Virus record (IMG/VR): IMGVR_UViG_3300005532_000022
Coordinates: 1 to 45,051 of that record
Direction: 5' to 3' (one strand)
Origin: a virus
DNA: 45,051 nucleotides
Position numbers and translations under genes: made by a program. How positions within the stretch are numbered: the stretch's first letter is position 1; each line of letters starts with the position of its first letter. The notes below the pieces were generated by a model, which was given only the letters and a program-made list of their open reading frames with translations, was not told the origin of the DNA and did no database searches. This document shows, in pieces, positions 7,477 through 15,555 of the stretch.

Positions 7477-7969
7477 CAAAATGTCGCTGGACGCGACGGC
7501 GGAACGGTATCTCGAGCTGCAGCGGAAAGCGGACGAGGCGAACCGCGACCTGGCTACGCTGCGGAAATCGCTGATTGAGGAAGTGCTCGAGGAAGGGTCG
7601 ACGCCGGCGCGCGCGACCAAGACCAAAGCGCTGCTCGGCGAGCGTTACGAGCTGCGCGTTTCGCAGCCGCTGGAGATCAGCGTGGACACGCGCGTCGCGC
7701 TGCGGATCCGCTCGGCTTGCGCGGCTTCGCCGAGACTTTTCACGCGGCTCTTCCGGAAGGTCGAAAGCTTCGTCCTGGCGGACGGCACACAGAAGCTGAT
7801 CAACGCGGCGAAACTGCCGGCGCGTGCTCCGAGGACGCTGCGCAGCCTTTTTGCGAGGGCGATCCAGGTGCGGGAGCTGCCGCCGGCGCTCGAGATCCGC
7901 GCGAGAAAAGAGCGGCGCGGCGAAGAGCGGACCGTGCCGGTGTGCCGGACGTGTAGGGGCGAGAGATGA
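7466..7969 (+). CDS. Hypothetical early protein, possible Gam-position gene
   Basis: A 167-residue protein. The N-terminal third is a probable coiled coil ('ATAERYLELQRKADEANRDL'). A middle beta-rich part begins 'KTKALLGERYELRVSQP', and the C-terminus is Arg-rich with 'CRTC'. ATG 7466 has GGAAAGGAG 6 bp upstream and overlaps the previous gene slightly. In many Mu-like phages the gene soon after MuB encodes the Gam DNA-end-binding protein. The coil followed by a beta region is vaguely similar, but no Gam signature is recognised, so function is left open. Confidence 0.6.
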   Translation: MALSKMSLDATAERYLELQRKADEANRDLATLRKSLIEEVLEEGSTPARATKTKALLGERYELRVSQPLEISVDTRVALRIRSACAASPRLFTRLFRKVESFVLADGTQKLINAAKLPARAPRTLRSLFARAIQVRELPPALEIRARKERRGEERTVPVCRTCRGER

Positions 7970-8328
7970 GCGATCCGCTTTGCAGGCCGCATTGGGAGCG
8001 CGCGGCCGCGAGTCCGCGCATGAGCACGGCGGAAGAGCGGTTCGCGGCGATCCGCGAGTTCTTTCTGCAGCAGCTGAAGATGGCGGGGAGCTCGCGGCGG
8101 GAGCTCTATTCGTTCCCGAAGGCGGGGGCGCCGTCGGGCGAAAAGACGGAGCGAGACGTGGTGCTCGAGTGGGCGCGGTGCGACGCGGCGGTGAACGACA
8201 TTCTGCTGGGCATCCAGCGGGCTTTCGAGAAAGCGGAAGAGCGCGGCGACGTGGTGACGAGCTTCCGCTACTGCGAGCCGCACATTGTGAACACGGTGAC
8301 GGAAGGCGCGAGGAGACGCCGATGCTAA
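7966..8328 (+). CDS. Hypothetical early protein
   Basis: A 120-residue, mostly helical protein ('AEERFAAIREFFLQQLKMAG', then 'CDAAVNDILLGIQRAFEKAE') of unknown function. It begins MSDPLCR, the same seven residues as the gene at 8920. The surrounding DNA is also similar, suggesting a copied start module. The ATGA overlap joins it to the previous gene. Confidence 0.55.
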   Translation: MSDPLCRPHWERAAASPRMSTAEERFAAIREFFLQQLKMAGSSRRELYSFPKAGAPSGEKTERDVVLEWARCDAAVNDILLGIQRAFEKAEERGDVVTSFRYCEPHIVNTVTEGARRRRC

Positions 8329-8561
8329 GCCAAACAAACCCGCTGCTCGCGAACATCGTGACGCTCGAGCTTGCCGGCGAGATCGAGATGTGGAGCTTCA
8401 TCGGTGATGCCGTCCAGGTCATGCTGCGGACGGAGCGGAGGTGCCGGTGCCGGGAGATGCACTACTGGTTTGTGAACCGGGACGGCGTTACGCGTTGCGT
8501 GGCCTGCGACGAGAAATATACGCGTGACGCCGCAGCGACGAGAAAGGCGGGGTCAGCGTGA
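8322..8561 (+). CDS. Small zinc-ribbon protein
   Basis: A 79-residue protein. After a helical N-terminus ('VTLELAGEIEMWSFIGDAV') come C-x-C and CxxC pairs ('RCRCREM' and 'RCVACDEKY') about 18 residues apart, a likely zinc site. ATG 8322 lies 7 bp inside the end of the previous gene. The function is unknown. It may bind DNA or a host protein (inference). Confidence 0.55.
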   Translation: MLSQTNPLLANIVTLELAGEIEMWSFIGDAVQVMLRTERRCRCREMHYWFVNRDGVTRCVACDEKYTRDAAATRKAGSA

Positions 8562-8923
8562 GCGATCCCGGGACGAAGACGACGCGAGGGGAAGCGATGG
8601 TCAGGATCAGCGACCTGCAGGGGGCGTTCGACGCGCTTTGCGCAGACTGCCAGAAGTCGGTCCGTGAAGCGCTGCTCTACAAGCTCTCGACGCGAAGGCC
8701 GAATGCGCTGCGCGAGCTTGAGCGGCTCAGGGCGGAGACGGCGGCGGAACTGGGCGTCGGAGAGGACATTCTGACCGGCAGATCGAGGACGCCTCGCGCC
8801 GTCGGCGCGAGAGCGAAATTCATCGCCCGCGCAAGGCGCGAGGGATTTTCGCTCACGGAGATCGCAGGCGTGATCAACCGCGATCACACGACCGTGCACT
8901 ATTTCGCCAGGAGGAGGCGATGA
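8558..8923 (+). CDS. DnaA domain IV-like DNA-binding protein
   Basis: A 121-residue protein. Residues about 72-117 read like domain IV of the replication initiator DnaA: a basic helix 'RSRTPRAVGARAKFIARARR', then 'GFSLTEIAGVINRDHTTVHY'. The RDHTTV segment is the DnaA signature that contacts the DnaA box. No AAA+ domain is present, so it cannot act as an initiator ATPase alone. It may recognise DnaA-box-like sites or regulate transcription. The helical N-terminus has one CxxC ('CADC'). The GTG start overlaps the previous stop. Confidence 0.7.
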   Translation: MSDPGTKTTRGEAMVRISDLQGAFDALCADCQKSVREALLYKLSTRRPNALRELERLRAETAAELGVGEDILTGRSRTPRAVGARAKFIARARREGFSLTEIAGVINRDHTTVHYFARRRR

Positions 8924-9417
8924 GCGATCCGCTGTGCAGGGACTGCCTCGAGCGCGGCAGCGAGGTGAAAGCGACGCGGATCGTCAGAACGACGCCGGTC
9001 TGTGACGCGCACATGCGCGAGAGGCTGGGAATGCCTGCGGTCAGGCCGTTCAACGTCATCGCGGCGAAAACTAACTTGGCGTTGGACGAAGAGCAGGCGC
9101 CGGAACAGCGGAGGCAGAGCATGGCGAAGAGAATCGACGAGGAAACGCGAAAGGAAATTCTCGCGCACCACGCCGCGGGAATGAGCATCAACGCGATCGC
9201 GAGAAAGCACGACATTTCGTGGCCCACGGCGAGGAACATCATTGCCGTATGGGGTAAGTCAAAGCGGAGCTCGGTGTCGCGCCTTCGAGCTCCAAAGGCG
9301 AGCCGCGCCCCGACCGTGGACCAGAGAAATGGATACATCCACGGAATCCTTGAATCGCTTCTTGCGCTACAAGCGAAGCTCGACAGCGCCATTCGGGCGC
9401 TTGAGGAGCTCGAGTAG
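8920..9417 (+). CDS. HTH protein with N-terminal cysteine motif
   Basis: A 165-residue protein. The N-terminus has 'CRDCLERG' and 'VCDAHM' (CxxC and CxxH), a potential zinc finger. Residues 68-110 ('MAKRIDEETRKEILAHHAAG', then 'SINAIARKHDISWPTARNI') form a Hin/resolvase-like helix-turn-helix. The C-terminus is helical. It begins MSDPLCR like the 7966 gene. A DNA-binding regulator, perhaps of middle or late transcription (the role of Mor/C in Mu), is possible but not shown. Confidence 0.65.
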   Translation: MSDPLCRDCLERGSEVKATRIVRTTPVCDAHMRERLGMPAVRPFNVIAAKTNLALDEEQAPEQRRQSMAKRIDEETRKEILAHHAAGMSINAIARKHDISWPTARNIIAVWGKSKRSSVSRLRAPKASRAPTVDQRNGYIHGILESLLALQAKLDSAIRALEELE

Positions 9418-9427
9418 AGCGGGAGCC

Positions 9428-9901
9428 GTGAGCGAGCAACTTCAACTCGGCAATCTGCTCTTCGATCGCTGGCGGGAGATTGACGCGCGTATCGAGGAGG
9501 CGCTCCGCTCGAACTTATTTAGCGAAAGCGATAAGGAGATCCTGCGCGTGGTCGCCTCGCATAAGAGCGCTCACAACGCGATCCGCGCGGAAGAAATCGC
9601 CTCGCGCGCGGGCCTGGCCTGGAACGAGCAAACGCGCAGGCAGATCACGGGCACGGTGGAGACGGCAATTCTGCTCTTTCATGTACCGATCGGCGGTCTG
9701 CGGACTAAGCCCTACGGATATTTTTTGATCGTGACGCCGAAGGATCTCGAGCTGGCGCTTGGGCCGCTGACGGGAGAGTTCCGCAGCCTGCTGCGGAGGA
9801 TCCGCGCGCTCACCTCGAAGCAGGAAGCGGCGCGGCTTTTCGGGCAGGCGATGCTGAGGCTGGACAAAGAAAGCGGCGGACAAAAGGGAGAGGCGGCATG
9901 A
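9428..9901 (+). CDS. Winged-helix-like early protein
   Basis: A 157-residue protein. 'SDKEILRVVASHKSAHNAIR' followed by 'AEEIASRAGLAWNEQTRRQI' and a strand pair 'GGLRTKPYGYFLIVTP' resembles a winged helix-turn-helix of the type found in phage replication or regulatory proteins. The GTG at 9428 is chosen because GGGAG precedes it and it clears the upstream gene by 10 bp. Earlier in-frame starts would overlap that gene heavily. Confidence 0.6.
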   Translation: MSEQLQLGNLLFDRWREIDARIEEALRSNLFSESDKEILRVVASHKSAHNAIRAEEIASRAGLAWNEQTRRQITGTVETAILLFHVPIGGLRTKPYGYFLIVTPKDLELALGPLTGEFRSLLRRIRALTSKQEAARLFGQAMLRLDKESGGQKGEAA

Positions 9902-10281
9902 GCACGATGTTCGATTCGGAAGTGCATATTCGGCGGAATGCGACGCCGTGCGCGCAAATCGATTTCGCGCGGCTACTGCGAAGGCTGGCGTGGCATTCGG
10001 CAAATCAGAAAGAAAAACAAGTGCAGCTCACCGTCAGCTATCGGCCGTCCGTCTCTTCTCGGATGTGGTGGGAGCTGCGGTACGTGGGCGAAGACGGCGA
10101 GCAGCGCGTTCACTGGTCGCAGGATCTGGATCTGTTGCTGTGGCGTGTAGCGACGAGCGAAGCCCTGATCGAGCAGAAGCGAAAGCTGAAACGAAAAGCG
10201 CCCGATCAGGCCGACCTCCCGAGTGCGGAGGATCTGGATCGCGTTGCGGAAGAAGAGGAAGTGCGGAGGAAGACCGCCTAA
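9898..10281 (+). CDS. Hypothetical early protein
   Basis: A 127-residue protein of unknown function. A beta-rich middle ('QVQLTVSYRPSVSSRMWWEL', then 'RYVGEDGEQRVHW') is followed by a helix and a charged C-terminal tail of Glu and Arg. There is no membrane segment or cysteine motif. The ATGA-type overlap on both sides places it in the same translational chain. Confidence 0.5.
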   Translation: MSTMFDSEVHIRRNATPCAQIDFARLLRRLAWHSANQKEKQVQLTVSYRPSVSSRMWWELRYVGEDGEQRVHWSQDLDLLLWRVATSEALIEQKRKLKRKAPDQADLPSAEDLDRVAEEEEVRRKTA

Positions 10282-10544
10282 TGGAGCTCGAAGCAACACA
10301 GAGATTTCGGATTCGCGACATGGTGGATTTGCTCATCAGCTGGTCGCGGCTCGAAGAAGCGAAGCGCGCGCTCGCAAACATGCCGCACCATACCGATTGC
10401 CGGGACGGACTGCCGTGCTTCCCAGGGTCGGACGAGCAACCGCCGTGCATGCGAGTTTTCCAGGAGCGCCGGATCCGCGTGCTCGAACGGCGGACCGAGC
10501 GGGCGGTGAGGAAGCTGAAGAAGTACGCGAGGAAAAAGGTTTAA
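10281..10544 (+). CDS. Small hypothetical early protein
   Basis: An 87-residue protein, probably helical at both ends, with a central Cys/His-containing loop ('HHTDCRDGLPCFPGSDEQPP', then 'CMR') that could bind metal. The C-terminus is strongly basic ('RTERAVRKLKKYARKKV'). ATG 10281 overlaps the TAA of the previous gene by one base. The function is unknown. Confidence 0.55.
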   Translation: MELEATQRFRIRDMVDLLISWSRLEEAKRALANMPHHTDCRDGLPCFPGSDEQPPCMRVFQERRIRVLERRTERAVRKLKKYARKKV

Positions 10545-10588
10545 TTGGAAGACGGTACCGGAACCTGTTTGAAGGGGGGCGCCCGGGC

Positions 10589-11269
10589 GTGAGCGAGAGG
10601 CTGAAGATCAGCGAGGAGTGGCTGTGCGCGAGCGGGTTCAAGTGGCATCAGCCCGACGGCCAGGACCGGAAGCATTGGCTGCTGTGGCTTGGCGATGCGA
10701 TCCGCGACGGCAACGGCTTTTGCTCGTTCGAGGATCTCGGCGTAGAGGTCGCTGAAGGCCGCGATGGACTGTGGTTCTGCTGGCTGAGGGCGGATTACGC
10801 GGGCCGCTATAGCCGTTTCATCCATGTGCGGCATCTGCGCTTTGTGGACGAGCTGGCGGCTTTGATCGAGGGAATCACGGGCTGGCCGTTAGAGCGCGAG
10901 CATTGCCAGTATGGCTCGATGCGTTCGCCAAAAGACTGGAAAGCGCTGCGAGAGGCAGATGAACGGCTCGATCTGCGGTGGCTGCGCGAGAGCCGGAAGT
11001 GGCGGGAAATCGAAGAGGACAACTCGCGGGGCCGCGCATTGCCGGAGCATTACGACTTTCACGAACGGGCGCGGGGCACCGTGACGAACTTCGAGAAGAC
11101 GCACGCGAGCTTCGGGTGGATCGATGGACGGCTGCAGCAGCCTGGAAAAGAAGAAGCGATCCTGTTCGCCGGGCCGGCGGGAGTCGGCACGGCGAAAGGC
11201 GACGCGATCGGCTGGGACAAATTGCGCTGGTGGATGCCGCTGCCGAAAGCGCCGGAGGAGCAACGCTGA
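10589..11269 (+). CDS. Conserved phage-type hypothetical protein
   Basis: A 226-residue protein. Its first 110 residues ('FKWHQPDGQDRKHWLLWLGD', 'GLWFCWLRADYAGRYSRFIH', 'VRHLRFVDELAALIEGITGW') are rich in aromatics and resemble a family of phage hypothetical proteins of unknown function. The C-terminal half is charged and less ordered. The GTG at 10589 has GAAGGGGGG 10 bp upstream. The 44 bp before it are non-coding. No catalytic motif is recognised. Confidence 0.6.
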   Translation: MSERLKISEEWLCASGFKWHQPDGQDRKHWLLWLGDAIRDGNGFCSFEDLGVEVAEGRDGLWFCWLRADYAGRYSRFIHVRHLRFVDELAALIEGITGWPLEREHCQYGSMRSPKDWKALREADERLDLRWLRESRKWREIEEDNSRGRALPEHYDFHERARGTVTNFEKTHASFGWIDGRLQQPGKEEAILFAGPAGVGTAKGDAIGWDKLRWWMPLPKAPEEQR

Positions 11270-11535
11270 TGGAATCGCGGCACATCGCGGGCAGCAAGCT
11301 GCGGGCGCGCACCAGCGGCGGCGAATCGTCGGTGCCGACGGAATTCTGGATCGTCCTTTTTTTCGATTGGCTGCCCTGCTCTCAGTTCAAATGCTACACG
11401 ACGATCGGCGGCCTGCTGGCCGGCCAGAAAGACAACTTCGGGTTTTCCGAGGAACGCAAGCTCGACCACCAGGTGTACCACGTCAGCCTGGAGGCGGGCA
11501 CGTCGAAGCCCGTTGGCGGCCCTGAGTGGAGGTGA
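11269..11535 (+). CDS. Small hypothetical early protein
   Basis: An 88-residue protein without a recognised domain. A short hydrophobic stretch ('EFWIVLFFDWLPCSQF') is too short for a confident membrane anchor. ATG 11269 overlaps the previous stop. It lies in the terminal part of the early run of small genes. Confidence 0.45.
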   Translation: MESRHIAGSKLRARTSGGESSVPTEFWIVLFFDWLPCSQFKCYTTIGGLLAGQKDNFGFSEERKLDHQVYHVSLEAGTSKPVGGPEWR

Positions 11536-11537
11536 TC

Positions 11538-11753
11538 GTGGAATCGCTGATGCAGGAAGCGGTGCGGGAGCTCGGCGCGGTGCGGTGCGCGTCGTGCGGC
11601 GGCGCGAAGGCGCGCGGCAAATCCTTCTGTGGCGCTTGCTGGTACGCGCTGCCGGAGGGATTGCGACGCGGACTGTGGAAGACGCTGAGCGAAGGCTACG
11701 CGACCGCCTACGACGAGGCGAAGGAATGGCTCCGCGTGAACACGAAGATTTGA
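11538..11753 (+). CDS. Small zinc-ribbon protein
   Basis: A 71-residue protein with 'CASCGGAKARGKSFCGACW', two CxxC pairs ten residues apart, a compact zinc ribbon, followed by a helical tail. GTG 11538 is preceded by GGAGGTGATC, a near-perfect ribosome-binding site. GTG 11526 would place that site inside the gene. The function is unknown. Confidence 0.6.
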   Translation: MESLMQEAVRELGAVRCASCGGAKARGKSFCGACWYALPEGLRRGLWKTLSEGYATAYDEAKEWLRVNTKI

Positions 11754-11779
11754 GCAACCGAAGCCGCGGAAGCGCCAGG

Positions 11780-11974
11780 ATGAAGTGCCCGGTGCACGTC
11801 GGCGCGCTGATGCGTCCTGAGATCAAGCCATATCCGAGGTGGGCTTCGCTGACGGACAACGAAAGGAAGAAGCGCAATCGCGTGATTTGGAAGTGCCCGG
11901 TCGATGGATGCCACCGCGTGGACGGCAGGCGAGAGGACTCGGACACTGAGTTTGGGGAACGCGAATGGAACTGA
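11780..11974 (+). CDS. Small Cys/His-motif protein
   Basis: A 64-residue protein beginning MKCPVH and carrying a matching 'WKCPVDGCH' near residue 40. The two CPV repeats suggest a metal-binding pair of knuckles. ATG 11780 has GGAAG 7 bp upstream. An in-frame ATG at 11726 would overlap the previous gene. Function unknown. Confidence 0.5.
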   Translation: MKCPVHVGALMRPEIKPYPRWASLTDNERKKRNRVIWKCPVDGCHRVDGRREDSDTEFGEREWN

Positions 11975-12093
11975 GCGCGGCGCGGGAAATGGCGGCAGAG
12001 GTCGTGAGGACGCTCAAGACGCACCGGGAGACGATCGAAATCGCGATCTGCGCGAGTGCGCGGGCGGCATGCGGGTTTCGTCAGCTCCAGTGA
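11965..12093 (+). CDS. Very small ORF, 42 residues
   Basis: ATG 11965 to TGA 12093 encodes a helical peptide ('MELSAAREMAAEVVRTLKTH'). It overlaps the end of the previous gene by 10 bp. It is the last frame of the early chain before the exported-protein block. Its reality rests on the overlap and codon composition only. Confidence 0.35.
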   Translation: MELSAAREMAAEVVRTLKTHRETIEIAICASARAACGFRQLQ

Positions 12094-12118
12094 AGGCCCA
12101 AAGAAACTGAGGGGAAAG

Positions 12119-15100
12119 GTGAGAGAACCGGAAAATCCAAAGGCAAAAGTCGGAACTCTAACGCGGGGCAGTGTTTCGCTCCGCAGCGGCGTGCTCGGAG
12201 TGACGTTCCTGCTGGGCGCGCTCTTTTTTTTCTGCGGCAGCGGAGCGGCTCAAACGGTCCCGCACGTCACGGGAATGTTCAAGACGCCGGGAAACCAGAC
12301 TCCGCAGGCCGCTGGGCTGCGCTCGATTGCGACGATCGGCGCGACAGCGGTCTATGGCTCCATCGATTTTCAGCCCTATGACTCGAGCGGGAACAAGCCG
12401 GCGAGGATCCTGTGCGGCGGCGTGACATATATTCCGCAAAAGGTGCGCGCCTGGATTAAGGGCGACGGGACGCTCGTCGACAATGCGACGGGAGCGGCCG
12501 GAGTGGATCTCGTGCCTACGCAAGGCTGCACGCCTGCGGGACTCGTGATGCGCGCGACGATCACGCTGGCTCCATCGGGCGATGGACGAATAGCGAGCGT
12601 GACCTGGACGGAGGACAAAAGCCTTCCACAGCAGGCGACTGTCGACTGGGGCTCTCTCGCTGCCGCTGGAATCACCGCTCCGACCTACACTGGCTATTCG
12701 ACGATCGAGAATGACGGCGTCGCGGTGCCATCGCGGAGCATCCTGAACTTCATCGGCGGAGGATGCAGCGACAATTCATTGACGCTGGCGACGGACTGCC
12801 CGACGGGCGGCGGGGGCGGCGGAGCGACGCTCAAGACGAACGGGGTGAATAACAGCTCGCAGACGGTGCTGAACTTCTCCGATTCCGGAAAGATCAACTG
12901 GACGAGCGGCGCGGGCGGCGTGGAGCAGGCGGGAATCGTTGCGGGCTCGATCCAGGACGCGGACCTTGCGGGCGGGATCTCGCCAGCGAAAATCACGAAC
13001 ATCGCGGAGACGCAGAACAATAAAAACGCTGTGAACGGCTATGCGGGGCTGAACGCTTCGGGCTTCGTGCCGCTGGCGCGCGGCGGAACGAGTGCGGACT
13101 TGAGCGCGACGGGCGGAGCTTCTGAGGTGCTGAAGCAGACGACGGCCGGCGGCGCGATCACAGTGGGACAACTGGCATTCAGTGATATTTCAGGAATAGC
13201 TGCGGCCGCGCAAATTCCGAATCTGGACGCCGGCAAGATCACGACCGGAGTCCTGGCCCTGCTGCGGGGCGGGTTGGGCACGCTGCCCTCCGCGGGAGAT
13301 CAGCTCTTCGTTTCAACGGCAGCAAGCACGGCGAGCTGGAGCAGCGTCGCGGATTGCTCGAACGCGACGACGAGCAAATTGCTCTATGCGACGGCGACGC
13401 ATAGCTTCAGCTGCGGCACGGATCAGACCGGCGCGGGCGGGAGCGGAATCACTTCGCTGAACGGACTGACGCCCACGACGCAAGCGTTTGCGAAAGTGGA
13501 CGACGCGAACGTGACGCTCGCAATTACCTCGGCGGGTTCGACGCACACGTTCGCGATGGGATGGACGGGAACGCTCGCGAATGCGCGCGGCGGAACGGGA
13601 GTGAACTCTAGCTCGTCGACGGGAGTGCCGCGCGTGAACGCCGGCACCTGGACGTTCGACGCGAAGACCGTCAATCTGGCGGATTTTTCGGCGACGCCGC
13701 CGGCGGCGGACGGGAAGATTCCCATCTGGAACCAGAGCGCACAGCAGTATCAGCCGGGAGATCCGGTCGTCAGCTGGAACAGCGGCACGGCGCAGACGGC
13801 TGCATGGACATCCGCGACGGCCGTGGATTCCGCGGTGACCGCTTCGCTGACGAGCCCGGTGAACATGAGCGTCGTCATGGTGACGCTGCGGGCCACATCG
13901 ACGATGACCGGCGGAACGCTGAACTTCGAAGCGGACGACGGCAGCGGGAATTTTTCCTTCCCCATAGCCTGCGACAGGCTGGACACGGCGACCGTCGAGA
14001 CGACCTTCGCGCTTTCCGCGACGAACAAGGCCTGGCAGTGCAATATCGCGGGAATGTCGCAATTCCGCGTGAGGCTGAATCCGGCAATTACGGGAACGGG
14101 CACGGCGAACATCCGCGTGACGCCATCCACGGCGCCTGTGGAAGCGCAGGTGACGGTGCAGCAGGCGAGCGGCGCGAATCTGCATGTGAATGTGGACAGC
14201 GCGCCGAATCCCATTCGCATTGACCCGACAGGGACGACGACGCAGCCGGTCTCCTGGTCCGGGCAGTCAGTGACAGTTACCCAGGGGACGGGAACGAATC
14301 TGCACATGGTCTGCGATTCGGGTTGCGGCGGTTCGGGAGGCACATCTTCCAGTTTTGGAGCCACCTTTCCTTCTGCCGGTACGGCGATCGGCGCGAAAAA
14401 TGGCGCCAACATGGTGAACCTGACCGCGGACGCCTCGAACAACTTGAACGTGAACTGCGTAGTGGGATGCTCTGGCAGCGGGAGTACGACACCGGCGGAC
14501 GCTTTCGCAAACCCCACGACGGCCAGCCTGAGTTTTTCACTTCTTGGCGGATTCAATGGCACGACGTGGGACCGCTTGCGGGTGGACAGCAGCAAGAATC
14601 TGCTTGTTGGCCTGAATGCCATCGGCGGAGCGAGCTTTTCTCAAGGGCAGCGCACGATGGCCAATTCGCTTTCCATCGTGCCGGCGTCCGACTATTCATC
14701 TCCCGACACCGTGGGAACCAGCGGCGCATTGAACGCGCTGAACGCTGCAGCTTCGGTCGCGCTTAATGCCCAGCAGGGCGTTGGCGTTTTCATTGCATCG
14801 GGAACCCTGGTAGGTACGGTTGTGCCGGAAGTAAGTTACGACGGCGGCACAACCTGGGTGTCTTCCTTCTTCTTCGACCCGACAGCGCGAACAGTATCCA
14901 GTTCGCTTGTGCTGACGAATCCGAGTCCGGCGACAACGCTGACGATTCTCTCGCCCGGCGGCTCATCGAATGCGCGTGTGCGAGTCAGCAGCTTCACCTC
15001 GGGCACGGCGACAGCGACACTGCGCGCCACGATGGCGAAGGACAACACGCTGGCTACGCAGCCGGTCAGTGGAACCGTCACCGTCCAGCCTGGCAACACA

Positions 15101-15547
15101 GCGAACACGACGCCGTGGCTCACTACTGATTCGGCAACCAGCGCAACGGGTTCGGCGGTTCCATCGAAAGCTGCGTACATTGGTGGCAACAGTTCAGGCA
15201 ACCTGACCGGCATCATCGCCTGCGACAGCTCGGTCTTTCTCGACATGGCGACGGCGACGACCACGCAGCTTGTGGCGCTGTCCAGCGGAAAGAGCATTTA
15301 CATCTGCTCCTATGACATTCAGTCGAATGGAACGGCCTCAGTGAAATTGGTGTATGGCACCGGTTCGAACTGTGGCACCGGCACGACGCAGCTTACCTCG
15401 AATCTGGATTTGACGGCGCAGACAGGCCTTTCTCGCGGTTCCGGTTTGGGGATGCTCGCCAAGACGGCGGCATCTAACGCCCTGTGCGCCACATCGAGCG
15501 CAGCGGTCAACGTTCACATAGACGTGACGTACACGGTGGCGCCGTGA
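12119..15547 (+). CDS. Exported fibre-like protein
   Basis: A 1142-residue protein. Residues about 20-45 form a signal peptide or anchor ('VTFLLGALFFFCGSGAAQ'). The body is rich in Ala, Gly, Ser and Thr with repeats of the fibre type: 'PLARGGTSADLS', 'LLRGGLGTLPS', 'ANARGGTGVNSS', an early 'LNASGFVPLARGG' and a beta-rich C-terminus ('VPEVSYDGGTTWVSSFF'). Such repeats are typical of trimeric phage tail fibres, but a secretion signal is not. It lies far from the tail genes, in an operon with two more exported proteins. GTG 12119 follows GAGGGGAAAG closely. A prophage-encoded surface adhesin or secreted fibre is the favoured reading. A virion fibre acquired with a fused signal is the alternative. 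Confidence 0.65.
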   Translation: MREPENPKAKVGTLTRGSVSLRSGVLGVTFLLGALFFFCGSGAAQTVPHVTGMFKTPGNQTPQAAGLRSIATIGATAVYGSIDFQPYDSSGNKPARILCGGVTYIPQKVRAWIKGDGTLVDNATGAAGVDLVPTQGCTPAGLVMRATITLAPSGDGRIASVTWTEDKSLPQQATVDWGSLAAAGITAPTYTGYSTIENDGVAVPSRSILNFIGGGCSDNSLTLATDCPTGGGGGGATLKTNGVNNSSQTVLNFSDSGKINWTSGAGGVEQAGIVAGSIQDADLAGGISPAKITNIAETQNNKNAVNGYAGLNASGFVPLARGGTSADLSATGGASEVLKQTTAGGAITVGQLAFSDISGIAAAAQIPNLDAGKITTGVLALLRGGLGTLPSAGDQLFVSTAASTASWSSVADCSNATTSKLLYATATHSFSCGTDQTGAGGSGITSLNGLTPTTQAFAKVDDANVTLAITSAGSTHTFAMGWTGTLANARGGTGVNSSSSTGVPRVNAGTWTFDAKTVNLADFSATPPAADGKIPIWNQSAQQYQPGDPVVSWNSGTAQTAAWTSATAVDSAVTASLTSPVNMSVVMVTLRATSTMTGGTLNFEADDGSGNFSFPIACDRLDTATVETTFALSATNKAWQCNIAGMSQFRVRLNPAITGTGTANIRVTPSTAPVEAQVTVQQASGANLHVNVDSAPNPIRIDPTGTTTQPVSWSGQSVTVTQGTGTNLHMVCDSGCGGSGGTSSSFGATFPSAGTAIGAKNGANMVNLTADASNNLNVNCVVGCSGSGSTTPADAFANPTTASLSFSLLGGFNGTTWDRLRVDSSKNLLVGLNAIGGASFSQGQRTMANSLSIVPASDYSSPDTVGTSGALNALNAAASVALNAQQGVGVFIASGTLVGTVVPEVSYDGGTTWVSSFFFDPTARTVSSSLVLTNPSPATTLTILSPGGSSNARVRVSSFTSGTATATLRATMAKDNTLATQPVSGTVTVQPGNTANTTPWLTTDSATSATGSAVPSKAAYIGGNSSGNLTGIIACDSSVFLDMATATTTQLVALSSGKSIYICSYDIQSNGTASVKLVYGTGSNCGTGTTQLTSNLDLTAQTGLSRGSGLGMLAKTAASNALCATSSAAVNVHIDVTYTVAP

Positions 15548-15555
15548 GGAACGGC

